Source of the DNA: a virus
Length of the DNA stretch: 44,317 nucleotides
Virus record (IMG/VR): IMGVR_UViG_3300027792_000006
Span: 1-44,317 of that record
Strand: one strand, 5' to 3'
Below, piece by piece: positions 6,788 to 16,602 of this stretch. The translations under genes were made by a program, and so were the position numbers. The notes beneath the pieces were generated by a model that did not search any database, was not told the DNA's origin, and worked only from the letters and a program-made list of their open reading frames with translations. Positions within the stretch are counted from its first letter, which is position 1. Every line of letters begins with the position of its first letter.

Positions 6788-7011
6788 TGAGACACCGGTT
6801 TATGTGCCGAATTGAATTTATATTCTTGAGAATATCCGTAGATAATTGCCGCAACTCCCGGAAACATGCCGCCCATAAATGCGGCAAGACCGCCCAATGC
6901 GGGAAGAAGCTGATCCGGTTTTTCTTTGCAAATAATAATAGTTGCTAAAGCCAAGATAAATCCAACCAATAAAAAAAGGACACCTAAAAGAAATTTGCGC
7001 TTGCTTTGCAT
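6784..7011 (-). CDS. Putative holin
   Basis: A 75-residue protein with two transmembrane helices (residues about 8-28 and 36-60), a positively charged N-terminus (MQSKRK) and a polar tail. Size, topology and position directly upstream of the spanins and endolysin fit a class II holin that permeabilises the inner membrane. The holin family is not identified from sequence. It has a good AAGGAG ribosome-binding site. Confidence 0.7.
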   Translation of the reverse strand: MQSKRKFLLGVLFLLVGFILALATIIICKEKPDQLLPALGGLAAFMGGMFPGVAAIIYGYSQEYKFNSAHKPVSQ

Positions 7012-7161
7012 AAAATATTCTCCTTGCTAATATGGTTTATATTTGCATTCATATTTTATATCCCTGCTGTGCTCATGACAAAACTCCTGGCTATTTTGAT
7101 TTAATTTTATTGGCCGCCCTCTATCGTTAATGCTCATCCATGAACGTTTTATACTATAAGA

Positions 7162-9033
7162 TTATAATCCATTTTGCTTGTTTCCTATTTCAATCCAGTC
7201 GCCGAATGCCCAGCCTTCATAAAGCATTTCAACCATCTGGCCTTGGGTTAAATATTTTGTTGTTCCGCTTGAAAACCGCGTGTTGGCTCCATGCGCTATT
7301 GCTATTGGCTGTGTATTGGTATTGATTATGATTAGTCGTTGTCCATACATGCGGCCGTTTGAGATCGCGGTTGATGTGCTGCTATACGCGGTAGTCCCGG
7401 ATGCGTTGGCACTTAAAATTGCAAAGCGGCCTGTGTCAGGCGGGCTCAGCGTAAATCCGGTCGCCACATTAACTTGATCGTCCGTGGATACGATGCCGGT
7501 CACGGAACTTATGCAAACATTGTCTATCCCTACCGGTTGATAACCAGCACTATCTGGGAGATTAAAACAGTAGCCGGAATTGATATTGCAGACATTCCCG
7601 GTGTATGTGTTGTTTGCGCCGTAGGTGACTTTTATCGAATCCTGCGCTACATTGTAAATTGAATTTCCCGTAAAAACATTATTGGAAGCATTGGATGTGC
7701 CTGAACCGGTTACAAGAATCCCCCATTGAGACGTTATGTTGGCAATTTGATTATTAGCAAATATACAATCGTATGCGTAGTCAAAATCTATACCAGACAG
7801 TCCACCAGTAATGGCATTAATGATATTGTTTTGTACCGTAATATAGCCGACTCGCTGCGCACCATCGTGAAAAATTCCGTAGGTGCCAGAAACGAAATTA
7901 TTGGTTATGGAGCCATTCGACGGAGCGTTGCCTTCACTGTCTTCTAACCCGATTCCTGGACAAGCATAGGTTTGATTCCCGTCAATTTTCCAGTAAGCGC
8001 AAGCGCCCTGCATAACAATTGCAGAACCGGTTCCGGTAGTGTGAAAAAAGTTGTTTGTAATTTGAGTGAAGTCGCAGTTTATTACACGAATGCCGTACTG
8101 TTTCACGCCGATGAAATCGCAATTATGCACACGGCACCCGCGACCAACGTTGACTCCATTGACATCACCATTTATAATGACACCGTTTGAAAACCAACCG
8201 TCTAATATGACATTTTCTACGGTGCAGTAATTGTTTATAATACGGATAGCGGCATATCCGGTTGTGTTGACACCATTCAACATCCGCATGGTTAGGGCGC
8301 GAACTGAAATTCTATCCGATGTCCCGCCGCTCGTGTCATCGGATGCAAAACCGTAAATGTTACCGCAGACGTTATAATCATAGAGCAAAATAGTTCCGTA
8401 TTTATTAGCTCCGGCAAACATAACGGTGGTATTGGATTTTACACCAAATTTCTGATCAATCGCGTAAGTTCCTGAACCGAATTGCACGGTAGCCGTAACC
8501 CCGCTTATCGCCTGCATTAAGGCTGTAACCCCGGAACGATTTTGAGCAGAGGTGTTGGTCGTATTAACATTAAACCATCCAGGGTGGAATATCCCACCAG
8601 CTGCAAAATGGATATTCGATACACCGCTTCCAAAGATTTGCTGATCTGGCTGCGCAATAATATTTGCGGGAGCGGGAAGGGTAACGCCTGATGTGCATCC
8701 GGATATCATGGCTCCATTTTCAAATTGAAGTTGCACGTTATTAGGAATAGTCCGGGATGTCACAAAATCATAGTAGGTGTAACCGGACGCTTTTACGTTT
8801 TTGAAAATCAACTTGCCGGGCTTGCCGTTCAATAATGTTACAAAATCCCATGCTGTTCGCTTTCCGCCTGTGGTTGTGGCTCCGGATTCAACCGTGGCAT
8901 CGACGTAGTATTCGTTAAACACATTGGGCGCCGCCTGGGCCATATCATCGGATGAGATCCAAAGAATATATGGAATCACGATGATCGCGAGCAATATTGC
9001 GTAGCTGAATTTTTTCATATTTTTAAAAATCAT
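7162..9033 (-). CDS. Beta-helix tail spike / pectate-lyase-like protein with Sec signal
   Basis: A 623-residue protein. After an N-terminal region the body (about 150-540) is built of N/I/G-rich repeats (NNYCTVENVI, INCDFTQITNNFF, GSITNNFVSG, ITVQNNII, FANNQIANI) typical of a right-handed parallel beta helix used to bind or cleave polysaccharide. The start at 9033 has a GGAGGAG site and ATGA coupling to the upstream gene. Oddly, residues 6-33 form a Sec-type signal (MKKFSYAILLAIIVIPYILW ... AQAAP). It is located between the tail fibre genes and the lysis cassette. Confidence 0.85.
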   Translation of the reverse strand: MIFKNMKKFSYAILLAIIVIPYILWISSDDMAQAAPNVFNEYYVDATVESGATTTGGKRTAWDFVTLLNGKPGKLIFKNVKASGYTYYDFVTSRTIPNNVQLQFENGAMISGCTSGVTLPAPANIIAQPDQQIFGSGVSNIHFAAGGIFHPGWFNVNTTNTSAQNRSGVTALMQAISGVTATVQFGSGTYAIDQKFGVKSNTTVMFAGANKYGTILLYDYNVCGNIYGFASDDTSGGTSDRISVRALTMRMLNGVNTTGYAAIRIINNYCTVENVILDGWFSNGVIINGDVNGVNVGRGCRVHNCDFIGVKQYGIRVINCDFTQITNNFFHTTGTGSAIVMQGACAYWKIDGNQTYACPGIGLEDSEGNAPSNGSITNNFVSGTYGIFHDGAQRVGYITVQNNIINAITGGLSGIDFDYAYDCIFANNQIANITSQWGILVTGSGTSNASNNVFTGNSIYNVAQDSIKVTYGANNTYTGNVCNINSGYCFNLPDSAGYQPVGIDNVCISSVTGIVSTDDQVNVATGFTLSPPDTGRFAILSANASGTTAYSSTSTAISNGRMYGQRLIIINTNTQPIAIAHGANTRFSSGTTKYLTQGQMVEMLYEGWAFGDWIEIGNKQNGL

Positions 9034-9518
9034 ACCCATCTCCTCCATGTGGTTCCATCGAATCCAAAAATCCCGGCTGAACCCGGAAAGATAGAATCGG
9101 TGGAATTGAATAAAAGGTTATAATCGCTGCCGATATTGAAAATTTTTATTTGAACGCTTTGTTCCCAAACGCCCGTCAAAATAATATTCCTGTTCGCGCC
9201 ATTCGGGTCAATGTACTTGATAACATCATACGGAACGGCTGCGATTGAAATATCATCCGTCGCCGTTGTTGTGGTTCCGATCGACGCGCCGCCGACCGAT
9301 TGCAATATCCAGCGCTTATCGCCGGGATTGACAGTCGGGGCGATAATAGCGGGGATTGATGCGGTTTCGGCCGAATCGACGTCCAGTAAATAAAAATAAA
9401 AAACACCCGCTTCGGCGACAGAAGCGAAATCGCCGTCGGAAAGAGATCCGCCGCTTATGCCGTCAAGAGCATTTACTCCGCCACCGGATAATTCGGTTTT
9501 GTGATATGCTGTAGTCAT
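9030..9518 (-). CDS. Tail fibre-associated protein
   Basis: A 162-residue protein starting MTTAYHKTELSGGGVNALDG with SLSDGDFASVAEAGVFYFYL. I recall this N-terminal pattern from small phage tail or fibre proteins. The C-terminal part is beta-rich and ends FDGTTWRRWV, typical of a fibre subdomain ('W...'). Its stop is coupled to the beta-helix spike, so it may be a short fibre or adaptor for that spike. The exact role is inferred. Confidence 0.7.
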   Translation of the reverse strand: MTTAYHKTELSGGGVNALDGISGGSLSDGDFASVAEAGVFYFYLLDVDSAETASIPAIIAPTVNPGDKRWILQSVGGASIGTTTTATDDISIAAVPYDVIKYIDPNGANRNIILTGVWEQSVQIKIFNIGSDYNLLFNSTDSIFPGSAGIFGFDGTTWRRWV

Positions 9519-9533
9519 AATACCCCCTGATCA

Positions 9534-10544
9534 TTACGAAATTTGGCTCGCAAATGTGTGGTCATTGGCGTAAAATAATAATCCACTTATTCCAGATGCT
9601 AAATCACCATTGACGTATGCTTTAAATTCAACCACGTCTCCAGCCACGAATGTTAATGCTTCTGAGTATGTTGCTGATACATCAAAAGAACCAGCATAAA
9701 CAGATCTCAATGTTCCGAATGCCACGCCGTTTTTATAAATGCGTCCATAAGCCGTTCCCGGACTTGAAAATATAGCAGTTAAGGTGAATGTTATTCTATA
9801 AGATCCGGATCGATTTATTTCCCATGAATGCAATGTTACCCAACTTGCTGACCCCGTTGAGTCTAAGGTCGGATAATCAATTACCAGGGCCGCACAGGCA
9901 TTGTTTATTGCAGAAGCGTTCGGCAAGGCTGCTCCAACAATTTGGCGAATGATATCGACATCGTCGAAAAACGAATCTCCAGCCGTGGATTCGTCGGTAT
10001 GGCCGCCGATTATCTTCACTTTTAAATATTGGCTTAAGGCTGTCGGGGTGAACGGCCTTGAAATATGTTCCGGAGAAGCGGCGCAGGCGCTGGAATTGTA
10101 CAAATCGACCGCCGCGCCGTTTACGACTTTGTCTTTATCGTAGTATTGAACCTGGATCAAATCTTTAACGCCGGTAACTGATGTATAGTGCAGGGCTCTC
10201 AAACAATACGTTATAGTTGGGGAGCATTCTATATAATCGCTCGTCAAGCTGCCGCCGCCGTTTCCAACGCCGCCAGGGTGGGTGAATTGCCATGACCGAA
10301 TCCCTTCCATAGGCGTAGTTTCGTCAAACGCGCCAGCGCCGCCGGCATAGAGGCTTTGGGTCCATCCGTCCGGAATACCGTCACTATCGGAGTCTATTTC
10401 AAAGTTTCCGTTCGGAACAGACCCGCGCAGGAGGGACCCTTGACCATACAGATATTCAAGGCACTCCTTAATCTTCAACATGACCGTTGTCGTTAAAAAC
10501 TTTCCTGAAGCTAATTGCGCCAGTGTCGGCAGATTCCAGCCCAT
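9534..10544 (-). CDS. Tail fibre/tip protein with carbohydrate-binding-like domains
   Basis: A 336-residue protein. Residues about 20-40 contain the module TVMLKIKECLEYLYGQG, also seen in two unrelated proteins of this phage. Residues 42-195 (VPNGNFEIDSDSDGIPDGW ... FFDDVDI) have the layout of a galactose-binding/CBM jelly roll. The C-terminal ~110 residues (YRITFTLTAIF ... VEFKAYVNGD ...) resemble a C1q/TNF-like beta sandwich. It is likely a receptor-binding or distal tail component. Confidence 0.75.
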   Translation of the reverse strand: MGWNLPTLAQLASGKFLTTTVMLKIKECLEYLYGQGSLLRGSVPNGNFEIDSDSDGIPDGWTQSLYAGGAGAFDETTPMEGIRSWQFTHPGGVGNGGGSLTSDYIECSPTITYCLRALHYTSVTGVKDLIQVQYYDKDKVVNGAAVDLYNSSACAASPEHISRPFTPTALSQYLKVKIIGGHTDESTAGDSFFDDVDIIRQIVGAALPNASAINNACAALVIDYPTLDSTGSASWVTLHSWEINRSGSYRITFTLTAIFSSPGTAYGRIYKNGVAFGTLRSVYAGSFDVSATYSEALTFVAGDVVEFKAYVNGDLASGISGLLFYANDHTFASQIS

Positions 10545-10556
10545 AAATTTATCTCC

Positions 10557-12989
10557 TTACCATATGCGATCTCCATCATCGCCGTTAGGTTTTAAACCGT
10601 TGCTGTCACAGATACAGCCGTATTGTTTTTGTGCGTTTGTGGCATCTGCCCAATCCAGACCGTCGTAACTTGCCGGAGCGATAATAATGAATTTTTTTGC
10701 GCTCAATTGTTGAGACTTCAACATGACTTTGTTTTTTTCCCGCGGTTCGCGCCGGATCACCATAAACGGCACATTGGAATAATCGTTTCCGTTTTTATCC
10801 TGAAGTTGGCTCGTGGAAAGATAGACATAATCGCCGGTCAATATTTCAGAATCTTTAAGCTCAACCGTGCAAGAGTGAATGGGCAAGGCGTCCCGCGACT
10901 GACAACGCAAGCGGGTCGGCATGGTTTTGGCGAATGCATTGACGTTTTCTTCCTGAGCATAACCGGCCCTCAGCCAACGCGAAAGGATTCGTTTCTCTGA
11001 AATATAGTTGTCTTCATTGACGCTTTCCGCTTCGGCATCGATCGCTATATCGAGCCGGTTAAAATTGAATGTTTCATCGTTTTTCTTTTCGGCGTAGCGA
11101 TCCCAGTAAAACGACACCCTGGATAGTTTCGATTTCTGATTCAGATCGACGCTTTCGGAACCCCCGACGATATTTTCCGAATCTGTGACCGCCGTATACG
11201 TGCGTCCGATTTGATTTGGGGTATTCCGTTTGATCGTAACTTTCAGGTTTTCGCCTACCCATGCCCTGCAGTTGAACAGCTCCACCAATTCGAAGAATAT
11301 CTTTTCGGCTTTTTCAGGCTCGTGAATGATCGCGGAGACATAAACTTCATCGTCCCCGGCTGAATCGTCCCGCGCCGCGGTGAATGCGGTCGAATCGACA
11401 TAGGCGGCATCGATGGCGCAATCGGTTAAAAGAATGGTCAGCATGTGGTCAAATCCGCTACCGGGCGCAAAATATCGGCACTTCTGGACTTTGGTATCGG
11501 CATTATGCGTGGCAGCCGTGGTGCTGAAATAACCGCGCCCATCGGCAGGCAGAGCCAAAACACCCGTTACGGATTTGGAACTGTATTTTATGATTTCATC
11601 ATCTATTTTAATATATCCGGCCGCATCAAGGGAAGAAATGCCGTCGCCGCTGAGGGTGATTTGGGTTTGGGTAGCACTGCAACCCGCCGCCACTTTTAAA
11701 TTGAGCTTTTCCGGGATTGTGATCTCATTCAATTTTTTCAACATGTCTACGGCTTCGACCTTGATTTTCCCTTTGTTCAAGGTGATATTGTCCAGAGTCC
11801 CAACAAAGCGTTGCCGTAATTCATATTGATTTCCGCCGGACGGATAGGTAAACGTCATCCATTCAACCCCGTCCATCCATTCGATGCCGTCCATCCATTG
11901 GACCGACTTATCGGTAACCGTTTGATCGTTCCACACAAAACCGTCATAAAGTTTTAAAATTCGGCCCTTATAATTCGGGTTTCGCGCCAAAAGCTTCTTC
12001 CAAAATGTACCTTGCACGGAGCTTCTGGAACTTCGATAGGGATCTATGCCGACATCGGTATCTTCTTCGTCGAAAAATTCGACTGTCACCCGGGCGTTGA
12101 CCGTTAAACTGGTTTTGATTTCGGTCGGCATATAGGTGACTTTATCGATATAGGGTCGCTCGCCGGTCGCCATGGGCAAAGGCCTTGCATCGGCGCTGCA
12201 AAAAGTATAGGTTTTTGTCGATTTGACGTAGGCTGTTTTGGCTCGACACGTCCGATAGGTGTTAAAGCAGGGTGGGATCAGGTCTCCGAATTCGCCCAGG
12301 CCATTCGCCACTTTAAAATAATCAACATGGCTTAGCATGTTATCGGTCGTATAGCCCCCTTGATAATACCAGATGAGCCCGTCCGTAAGGCCGGATTCGT
12401 AATCGCAATCGACGGTCCCCTGAGATACGTTATCCAGAAAAACTTCGACTGTGGCCGCAGCCACACCGGCCGATTTATCAACCTGGAATCGCCAGGTTTG
12501 CCATGCAGCTGTTGCGTTGCATTTTACGATATTGGCGCCCACTTCCGTAGTCAGCCCGGCTACCTTCGAAATATATAAACCGTCCGAGCAAAATAAAACC
12601 CGCAACTGCCAATCATCCGTAGCATAGACAAGCGTGGCATTATCGGAATTTGCCAATGTTCCCAAAGAATCGAAATAGGTTTTTATCTCAAGGGTAAATT
12701 CATCCGGAGGGGATATGATCACCATTGTTCGGCCGGCGGCGTCATCGGTACCGGAGCTCGCATTGCTGTCAAATCTGAATTGCCCGGCGGGGTCCTCTTC
12801 GGAAACCCCCACCCCTAAATCTGCATCGGTCCACAATGCTATATCGCTGCAATCGTCATTGAGGATATCCGGATCCGTGGCCGTGCATGCGCCCGCGCCA
12901 AACGTCAAGGAACAGTAATCCAGGATTATTTCACAGACCTGAACGGGTGTTCTGCTGATTGCATCCAATTCTGAATCGAAATCGGTCAT
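10557..12989 (-). CDS. Large tail tip / baseplate hub protein
   Basis: An 810-residue protein following the Dit-like gene (ATGA overlap). The N-terminus VQVCEIILDYCSLTFGAGAC is followed by an inserted concanavalin-like beta-sandwich (about residues 60-225, FTLEIKTYFDSLG ... AATVEVFLDNVSQGTVD). It then resumes CFNTYRTCRAKTAYV, as in siphophage tail proteins, with hub-like segments further on. Four cysteines cluster around the junctions. Its role is probably tail tip and host cell wall contact. Confidence 0.8.
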   Translation of the reverse strand: MTDFDSELDAISRTPVQVCEIILDYCSLTFGAGACTATDPDILNDDCSDIALWTDADLGVGVSEEDPAGQFRFDSNASSGTDDAAGRTMVIISPPDEFTLEIKTYFDSLGTLANSDNATLVYATDDWQLRVLFCSDGLYISKVAGLTTEVGANIVKCNATAAWQTWRFQVDKSAGVAAATVEVFLDNVSQGTVDCDYESGLTDGLIWYYQGGYTTDNMLSHVDYFKVANGLGEFGDLIPPCFNTYRTCRAKTAYVKSTKTYTFCSADARPLPMATGERPYIDKVTYMPTEIKTSLTVNARVTVEFFDEEDTDVGIDPYRSSRSSVQGTFWKKLLARNPNYKGRILKLYDGFVWNDQTVTDKSVQWMDGIEWMDGVEWMTFTYPSGGNQYELRQRFVGTLDNITLNKGKIKVEAVDMLKKLNEITIPEKLNLKVAAGCSATQTQITLSGDGISSLDAAGYIKIDDEIIKYSSKSVTGVLALPADGRGYFSTTAATHNADTKVQKCRYFAPGSGFDHMLTILLTDCAIDAAYVDSTAFTAARDDSAGDDEVYVSAIIHEPEKAEKIFFELVELFNCRAWVGENLKVTIKRNTPNQIGRTYTAVTDSENIVGGSESVDLNQKSKLSRVSFYWDRYAEKKNDETFNFNRLDIAIDAEAESVNEDNYISEKRILSRWLRAGYAQEENVNAFAKTMPTRLRCQSRDALPIHSCTVELKDSEILTGDYVYLSTSQLQDKNGNDYSNVPFMVIRREPREKNKVMLKSQQLSAKKFIIIAPASYDGLDWADATNAQKQYGCICDSNGLKPNGDDGDRIW

Positions 12990-13753
12990 TCCCTAATTCC
13001 AACAAAATCAAGATTTAGACTTCGCCTGACTGGGTTATAAGGCATGGCAAGCTTTGAACCATCTTTCAGACGAACTAAGTAAACCTCAAGCGGATGATTC
13101 GTTATTTCCCATGCGAAGAAAAACGGCTTCATTAATGAAAGATGATCGACCCACGCAGGATAAAAAGAGTTTTTACACCATGTCGGCGTTAAATTTTTAA
13201 ACTGAAGACCGATCGATCGCGGATAATGGCGTATGGTTGTACCCAATAAATATCCGGCTTTGGAAACTTCCGTATCGGCCACTATTTCTTCATGGTCCGG
13301 ATCGAAGTCGCCATAAGGATATCGCTCAAAATCCAATCTCTGGCCTACCGCCAAAATCGCCATTTTTGCCGCAACCGCCGCGGTTACAATTTTCAAACGC
13401 CAATATCGGACACTTACGAGAGTGAATGTTTTCATCAATACGTCATCGGTATCGACCGTGAATTCCGGGACACGTTCAGTCCAGCAACTATCGTCTGTTG
13501 AAGAAGCAAGGCTTAAATTTGCCGATGCTGTATAAAAATTGTGTCCAGCGATTGCCAGAGTATCGGCTGTGGCGGCCGCGCCGCAATCGACCTTGATATA
13601 TTTGGTCCCGGCAGAGTCCGCTTGCCAAAACGTGTAATCGCGCCAATCGATTAGATTGAGCACATTATAATCGGTTTCGGTATCGGTCGCCGTGGGGTCC
13701 GCGTCTTCGAATCGATTGTCGTATAAAATTAAAGGTTTCGCATTGGCCGCCAT
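12986..13753 (-). CDS. Distal tail (Dit)-like protein
   Basis: A 255-residue protein located directly after the tape measure gene (TAATG overlap), the standard position of the distal tail protein. Residues 25-140 show a discoidin-like beta-sandwich pattern (WQADSAGTKYIKVDCG ... RYWRLKIVTA). The C-terminal part (PFFFAWEITNHPLEVYLVRL) fits tail ring proteins. Assignment is mainly by position. Confidence 0.75.
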   Translation of the reverse strand: MAANAKPLILYDNRFEDADPTATDTETDYNVLNLIDWRDYTFWQADSAGTKYIKVDCGAAATADTLAIAGHNFYTASANLSLASSTDDSCWTERVPEFTVDTDDVLMKTFTLVSVRYWRLKIVTAAVAAKMAILAVGQRLDFERYPYGDFDPDHEEIVADTEVSKAGYLLGTTIRHYPRSIGLQFKNLTPTWCKNSFYPAWVDHLSLMKPFFFAWEITNHPLEVYLVRLKDGSKLAMPYNPVRRSLNLDFVGIRE

Positions 13754-15909
13754 TATTGTGCTACCTTATCTTCTATAGCCTTGGTTATACTGGGCATTAT
13801 ATTTCTGGCAAATTGATCATGATCAACCACATCGCCGTAAATATGCACGTTGATCATCGGTGGGCTTTTTTTTGTTTCTTTTTCGGCCGTGTCCTCAAAA
13901 ACAGGAGCGGTTGCCGATTGCGGGTAACTGTATCCGCCGGAACTTCCGGATCCGGATGATATTGACGCGCCGCCGGGCTCGGCTCGATCAACGGCATCCA
14001 TCTGAGCTTTTCCGTACATGATAGCGGCCGCCGCGGCAATGACGCCTAAAACCGGCCCGATATACGGTATCCCGGCCATGGCTTGGTAAGCGGCAATAGC
14101 AGCCTTGGCGGTATCGACTGCAATTTGAGCTTTTGAAAACGTTTTATAAAGTTTATAGGCTTTTGAATTTTCGTTTCCGGAAGCCGCATAATAGGCTTTG
14201 GCCATTCCCGCCATCGCTCCAAATGCGCTTGACGTTGTTGTTAGTGTGCGATTGGTTGTCGCTTGTTTTATCTGGGCGTCTCTTTCGGCGGCGGCTTCGG
14301 CATTCCTGGTTGTGGCATCCCAATAACCTTGATTCAAGGCAAGCATATCGACATAATGCTGATTGGCTCTTTCGATCTCTTGGGTATACTGATCTTCACC
14401 CTTAGCTATAGACCCAAGCTGATTTAAATTGTTACCCAGTTCGCCACCGCCGGCCTGATTCATAAAATCTTGAAAAATACGATATTGTTCCGCTTTGACC
14501 TGATAGTGATATTCCTCATCGGCCCTTAGCGCTTCAAGTCTTTCCTTATTTATCCTCAAAATTTCCTGTGATGTTTCCATCGCTATTTTGATTTCTTTTT
14601 CTTTTCGGGCCTCTTCATCCTTGAAGAACTGTTCAAGCATTCGCTCAGACTCACGGGCTTTCATTTCGTTGGCTCTTCGCACCATATCGATATCGCGGAA
14701 TAAGGCTTCCTGAAATTTTTCCGCTTCGGTATCTTTCATTTTTTTGCCGAGCTTATCGACGCTCTCAGTGTAGCCGTCCATGGCCGGTTTACCTTTGGTT
14801 GTTTGCATGACGGCAAGCTCTTTGGTCGATGCGATCATGACCGCAAAACTATCATTCGCTTTTCTTTGAGATTCAGCAGCAACGGAAGCCTCTGCTGCGG
14901 CGGATTCATTCAAAAATTTTCGAGCACTCGCAAAGAGCGTGACCTGGGGGATTAACTTATCTATTTTCTTGGCTATGCCGGTAATATCCATGGACACGGC
15001 AATAGACCGGGCGGTTTTTATGGAGTTGTCGATCATATCCATCCACTTTGCAAGGCCCTCCATTAATTTACCAATCGCCCATGACGTAGCCGCGCCGATT
15101 TCGTACCATAACCCGGCAATTCCGGCCACAATGCGGGGAATGAACTGCCCGATCATAAGTTGCGTATCTTCAAACGTGGCTTTCATGCGATTCATTTTAT
15201 CGGCTGTGCTGTCCAAGGCCGGTCCCATTTGGGAAATCTTTCCAGCCGCCGCTTCCATAATCGCATTGGCTCTTATTTGCATGGCCATTTCTTCACTGAT
15301 CGAATCTTTGACGATGCCGTGCTTTTCCGCATATTCTTTAAGTACGCGATTGAGATCGATAATAATGCCGTATTGCACAAGACCCTTTGACCGGCCTGTT
15401 GCCGCCGCCATTTCCATTGCTTCAAAAGCTTTAGGGATATCTCCGCCCACGACATCGGTCAACCGTTCGGCTTGCTCGATAAATGTTTTCATTTGTTCAG
15501 GATTTAACCCAAGGGTAAAGGCTTTGGCGGCCAACTCCCCTGCCCTTTGCATGGATAGCTGTCCACCGGATGCAACCTGAGCCAAACGGATTGCAGCATC
15601 GGCAGTCATGTTGTATCGAGATGAAAGCGCATTGAGCCCCATGCGCATTTCGTCAAACTGAGCCGCTTTTTCCATGAGATCCCAAGCTTTTTTCAAACCA
15701 TAAGCAATCGCAGCAATTCCGGCTGTAACAGCCATCCAATTTGTTTTGACTTTATTAAACGCATTGTTCATGCGGTCGCGCATGTTTTCAGCGTCATCGC
15801 CGGTTTTCTTGATATTGTTCCGGGCTTGCTCGAACCCTGCGGCCGAATCGTCAACCGCGCCTATGTGGACAACGACATCTTGAGAATTTGCGGAAATATT
15901 AACGGTCAT
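13753..15909 (-). CDS. Tail tape measure protein
   Basis: A 718-residue protein. It has helical regions (residues 10-60 and 410-540), hydrophobic helices (59-75, 265-285, 630-665) and the tape-measure core AQFDEMRMGLNALSSRYNM through the AAATGRSKGLVQYGI region. It sits right after the frameshifted chaperone pair. At about 2.15 kb it predicts a tail of roughly 100 nm by the usual length rule. The C-terminus carries IYGDVVDHDQFARNIMPSI, a motif also found in the control-region protein at 39800-40084. Confidence 0.92.
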   Translation of the reverse strand: MTVNISANSQDVVVHIGAVDDSAAGFEQARNNIKKTGDDAENMRDRMNNAFNKVKTNWMAVTAGIAAIAYGLKKAWDLMEKAAQFDEMRMGLNALSSRYNMTADAAIRLAQVASGGQLSMQRAGELAAKAFTLGLNPEQMKTFIEQAERLTDVVGGDIPKAFEAMEMAAATGRSKGLVQYGIIIDLNRVLKEYAEKHGIVKDSISEEMAMQIRANAIMEAAAGKISQMGPALDSTADKMNRMKATFEDTQLMIGQFIPRIVAGIAGLWYEIGAATSWAIGKLMEGLAKWMDMIDNSIKTARSIAVSMDITGIAKKIDKLIPQVTLFASARKFLNESAAAEASVAAESQRKANDSFAVMIASTKELAVMQTTKGKPAMDGYTESVDKLGKKMKDTEAEKFQEALFRDIDMVRRANEMKARESERMLEQFFKDEEARKEKEIKIAMETSQEILRINKERLEALRADEEYHYQVKAEQYRIFQDFMNQAGGGELGNNLNQLGSIAKGEDQYTQEIERANQHYVDMLALNQGYWDATTRNAEAAAERDAQIKQATTNRTLTTTSSAFGAMAGMAKAYYAASGNENSKAYKLYKTFSKAQIAVDTAKAAIAAYQAMAGIPYIGPVLGVIAAAAAIMYGKAQMDAVDRAEPGGASISSGSGSSGGYSYPQSATAPVFEDTAEKETKKSPPMINVHIYGDVVDHDQFARNIMPSITKAIEDKVAQ

Positions 15910-15912
15910 TTT

Positions 15913-16239
15913 TTATTCAACCTTATTTTTTTTGGCCTCTTCAATGCCGATTTTTTCAATTTCAGATTTCACAATTCCCAATTGATGCCATTCTCTATTC
16001 GTCAATTCGTGCCGTTCGATCGGACATCCTGCGTTTTGCAGGGCGATATATTCATAAAGTTTATAAATAACCGGGTCTATCGGTTCTTTCATCCATGGGC
16101 AAGGCGGACAAATTTCTTTATCAACATATTCCGCCGGGTTTTCTTCGTATGCCTTGCAATCCTCGCAATTCGGGATGTCATGCCGGGCATGAAGCAGCCT
16201 GACATCCGCAATCAGTTTTCCACGGAGATATCCTGATCT
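15913..16239 (-). CDS. Tail assembly chaperone extension (T of GT), frameshift-expressed
   Basis: Open frame of 108 codons with no convincing start codon, lying in the -1 frame relative to the G-like gene and running up to four bases before the tape measure ATG. It encodes a cysteine-containing helical domain (RHDIPNCEDCKAYEENP ... EICPPCPWMKEP). This is the lambda G-GT arrangement. The -1 frame is closed by a TGA at 16240-16242, so the shift must occur after it; GGAAAAC directly before the G stop (about 16212-16219) is the best candidate slip site. Confidence 0.8.
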   Translation of the reverse strand, partial: RSGYLRGKLIADVRLLHARHDIPNCEDCKAYEENPAEYVDKEICPPCPWMKEPIDPVIYKLYEYIALQNAGCPIERHELTNREWHQLGIVKSEIEKIGIEEAKKNKVE

Positions 16240-16538
16240 TCAAAAAGTTGGAAAACTACTCCGGCTTTCCATGTTAATGGAATTAAATCCTTTTGATCCG
16301 GCGTGATCGGCTTATCGTCGGACCCGACTAAATTTTCAATTTTGATCAAAAGCAGATCGAAAAACCCGATACGGGCATCAAGGCTATGGTCCCTCATTTT
16401 GTTTTTTTTGCCGACTTCATAACGATCGGCCAAAAATTTATTCAATTCCTTGTTTGTGGGTTGACGCAGGGTGAAAACAACCTCTTCTTCTCCTACTGTA
16501 ACCCTACCGATTAATTCATTTTGAATCTTAACCGCCAT
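16212..16538 (-). CDS. Tail assembly chaperone (G-like)
   Basis: A 108-residue protein (MAVKIQNELIGRVTVGEEEV ...) between the major tail protein and tape measure. Its size and position match lambda gpG. It is expected to bind the tape measure protein during tail assembly, in the cytoplasm. A -1 frameshift near its end would add the T domain. It ends with the codons GTG GAA AAC TGA. Confidence 0.8.
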   Translation of the reverse strand: MAVKIQNELIGRVTVGEEEVVFTLRQPTNKELNKFLADRYEVGKKNKMRDHSLDARIGFFDLLLIKIENLVGSDDKPITPDQKDLIPLTWKAGVVFQLFEDQDISVEN

Positions 16539-16602
16539 AATTTTCCTTTCTTTGCAGGTAGGGGTTCAAGATTTTGAACCCCTACATTTTAAAATTGAGT
16601 AT

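Noticed and set aside
7012-7161. Small gene between holin and spike
   Set aside because: Frames on the minus strand give only very short peptides (for example MSTAGI) despite AGGAG sites; no convincing CDS.
14939-15580. Rightward ORF of 213 codons inside the tape measure gene
   Set aside because: Antisense shadow of a well-supported tape measure gene; no plausible start signal.
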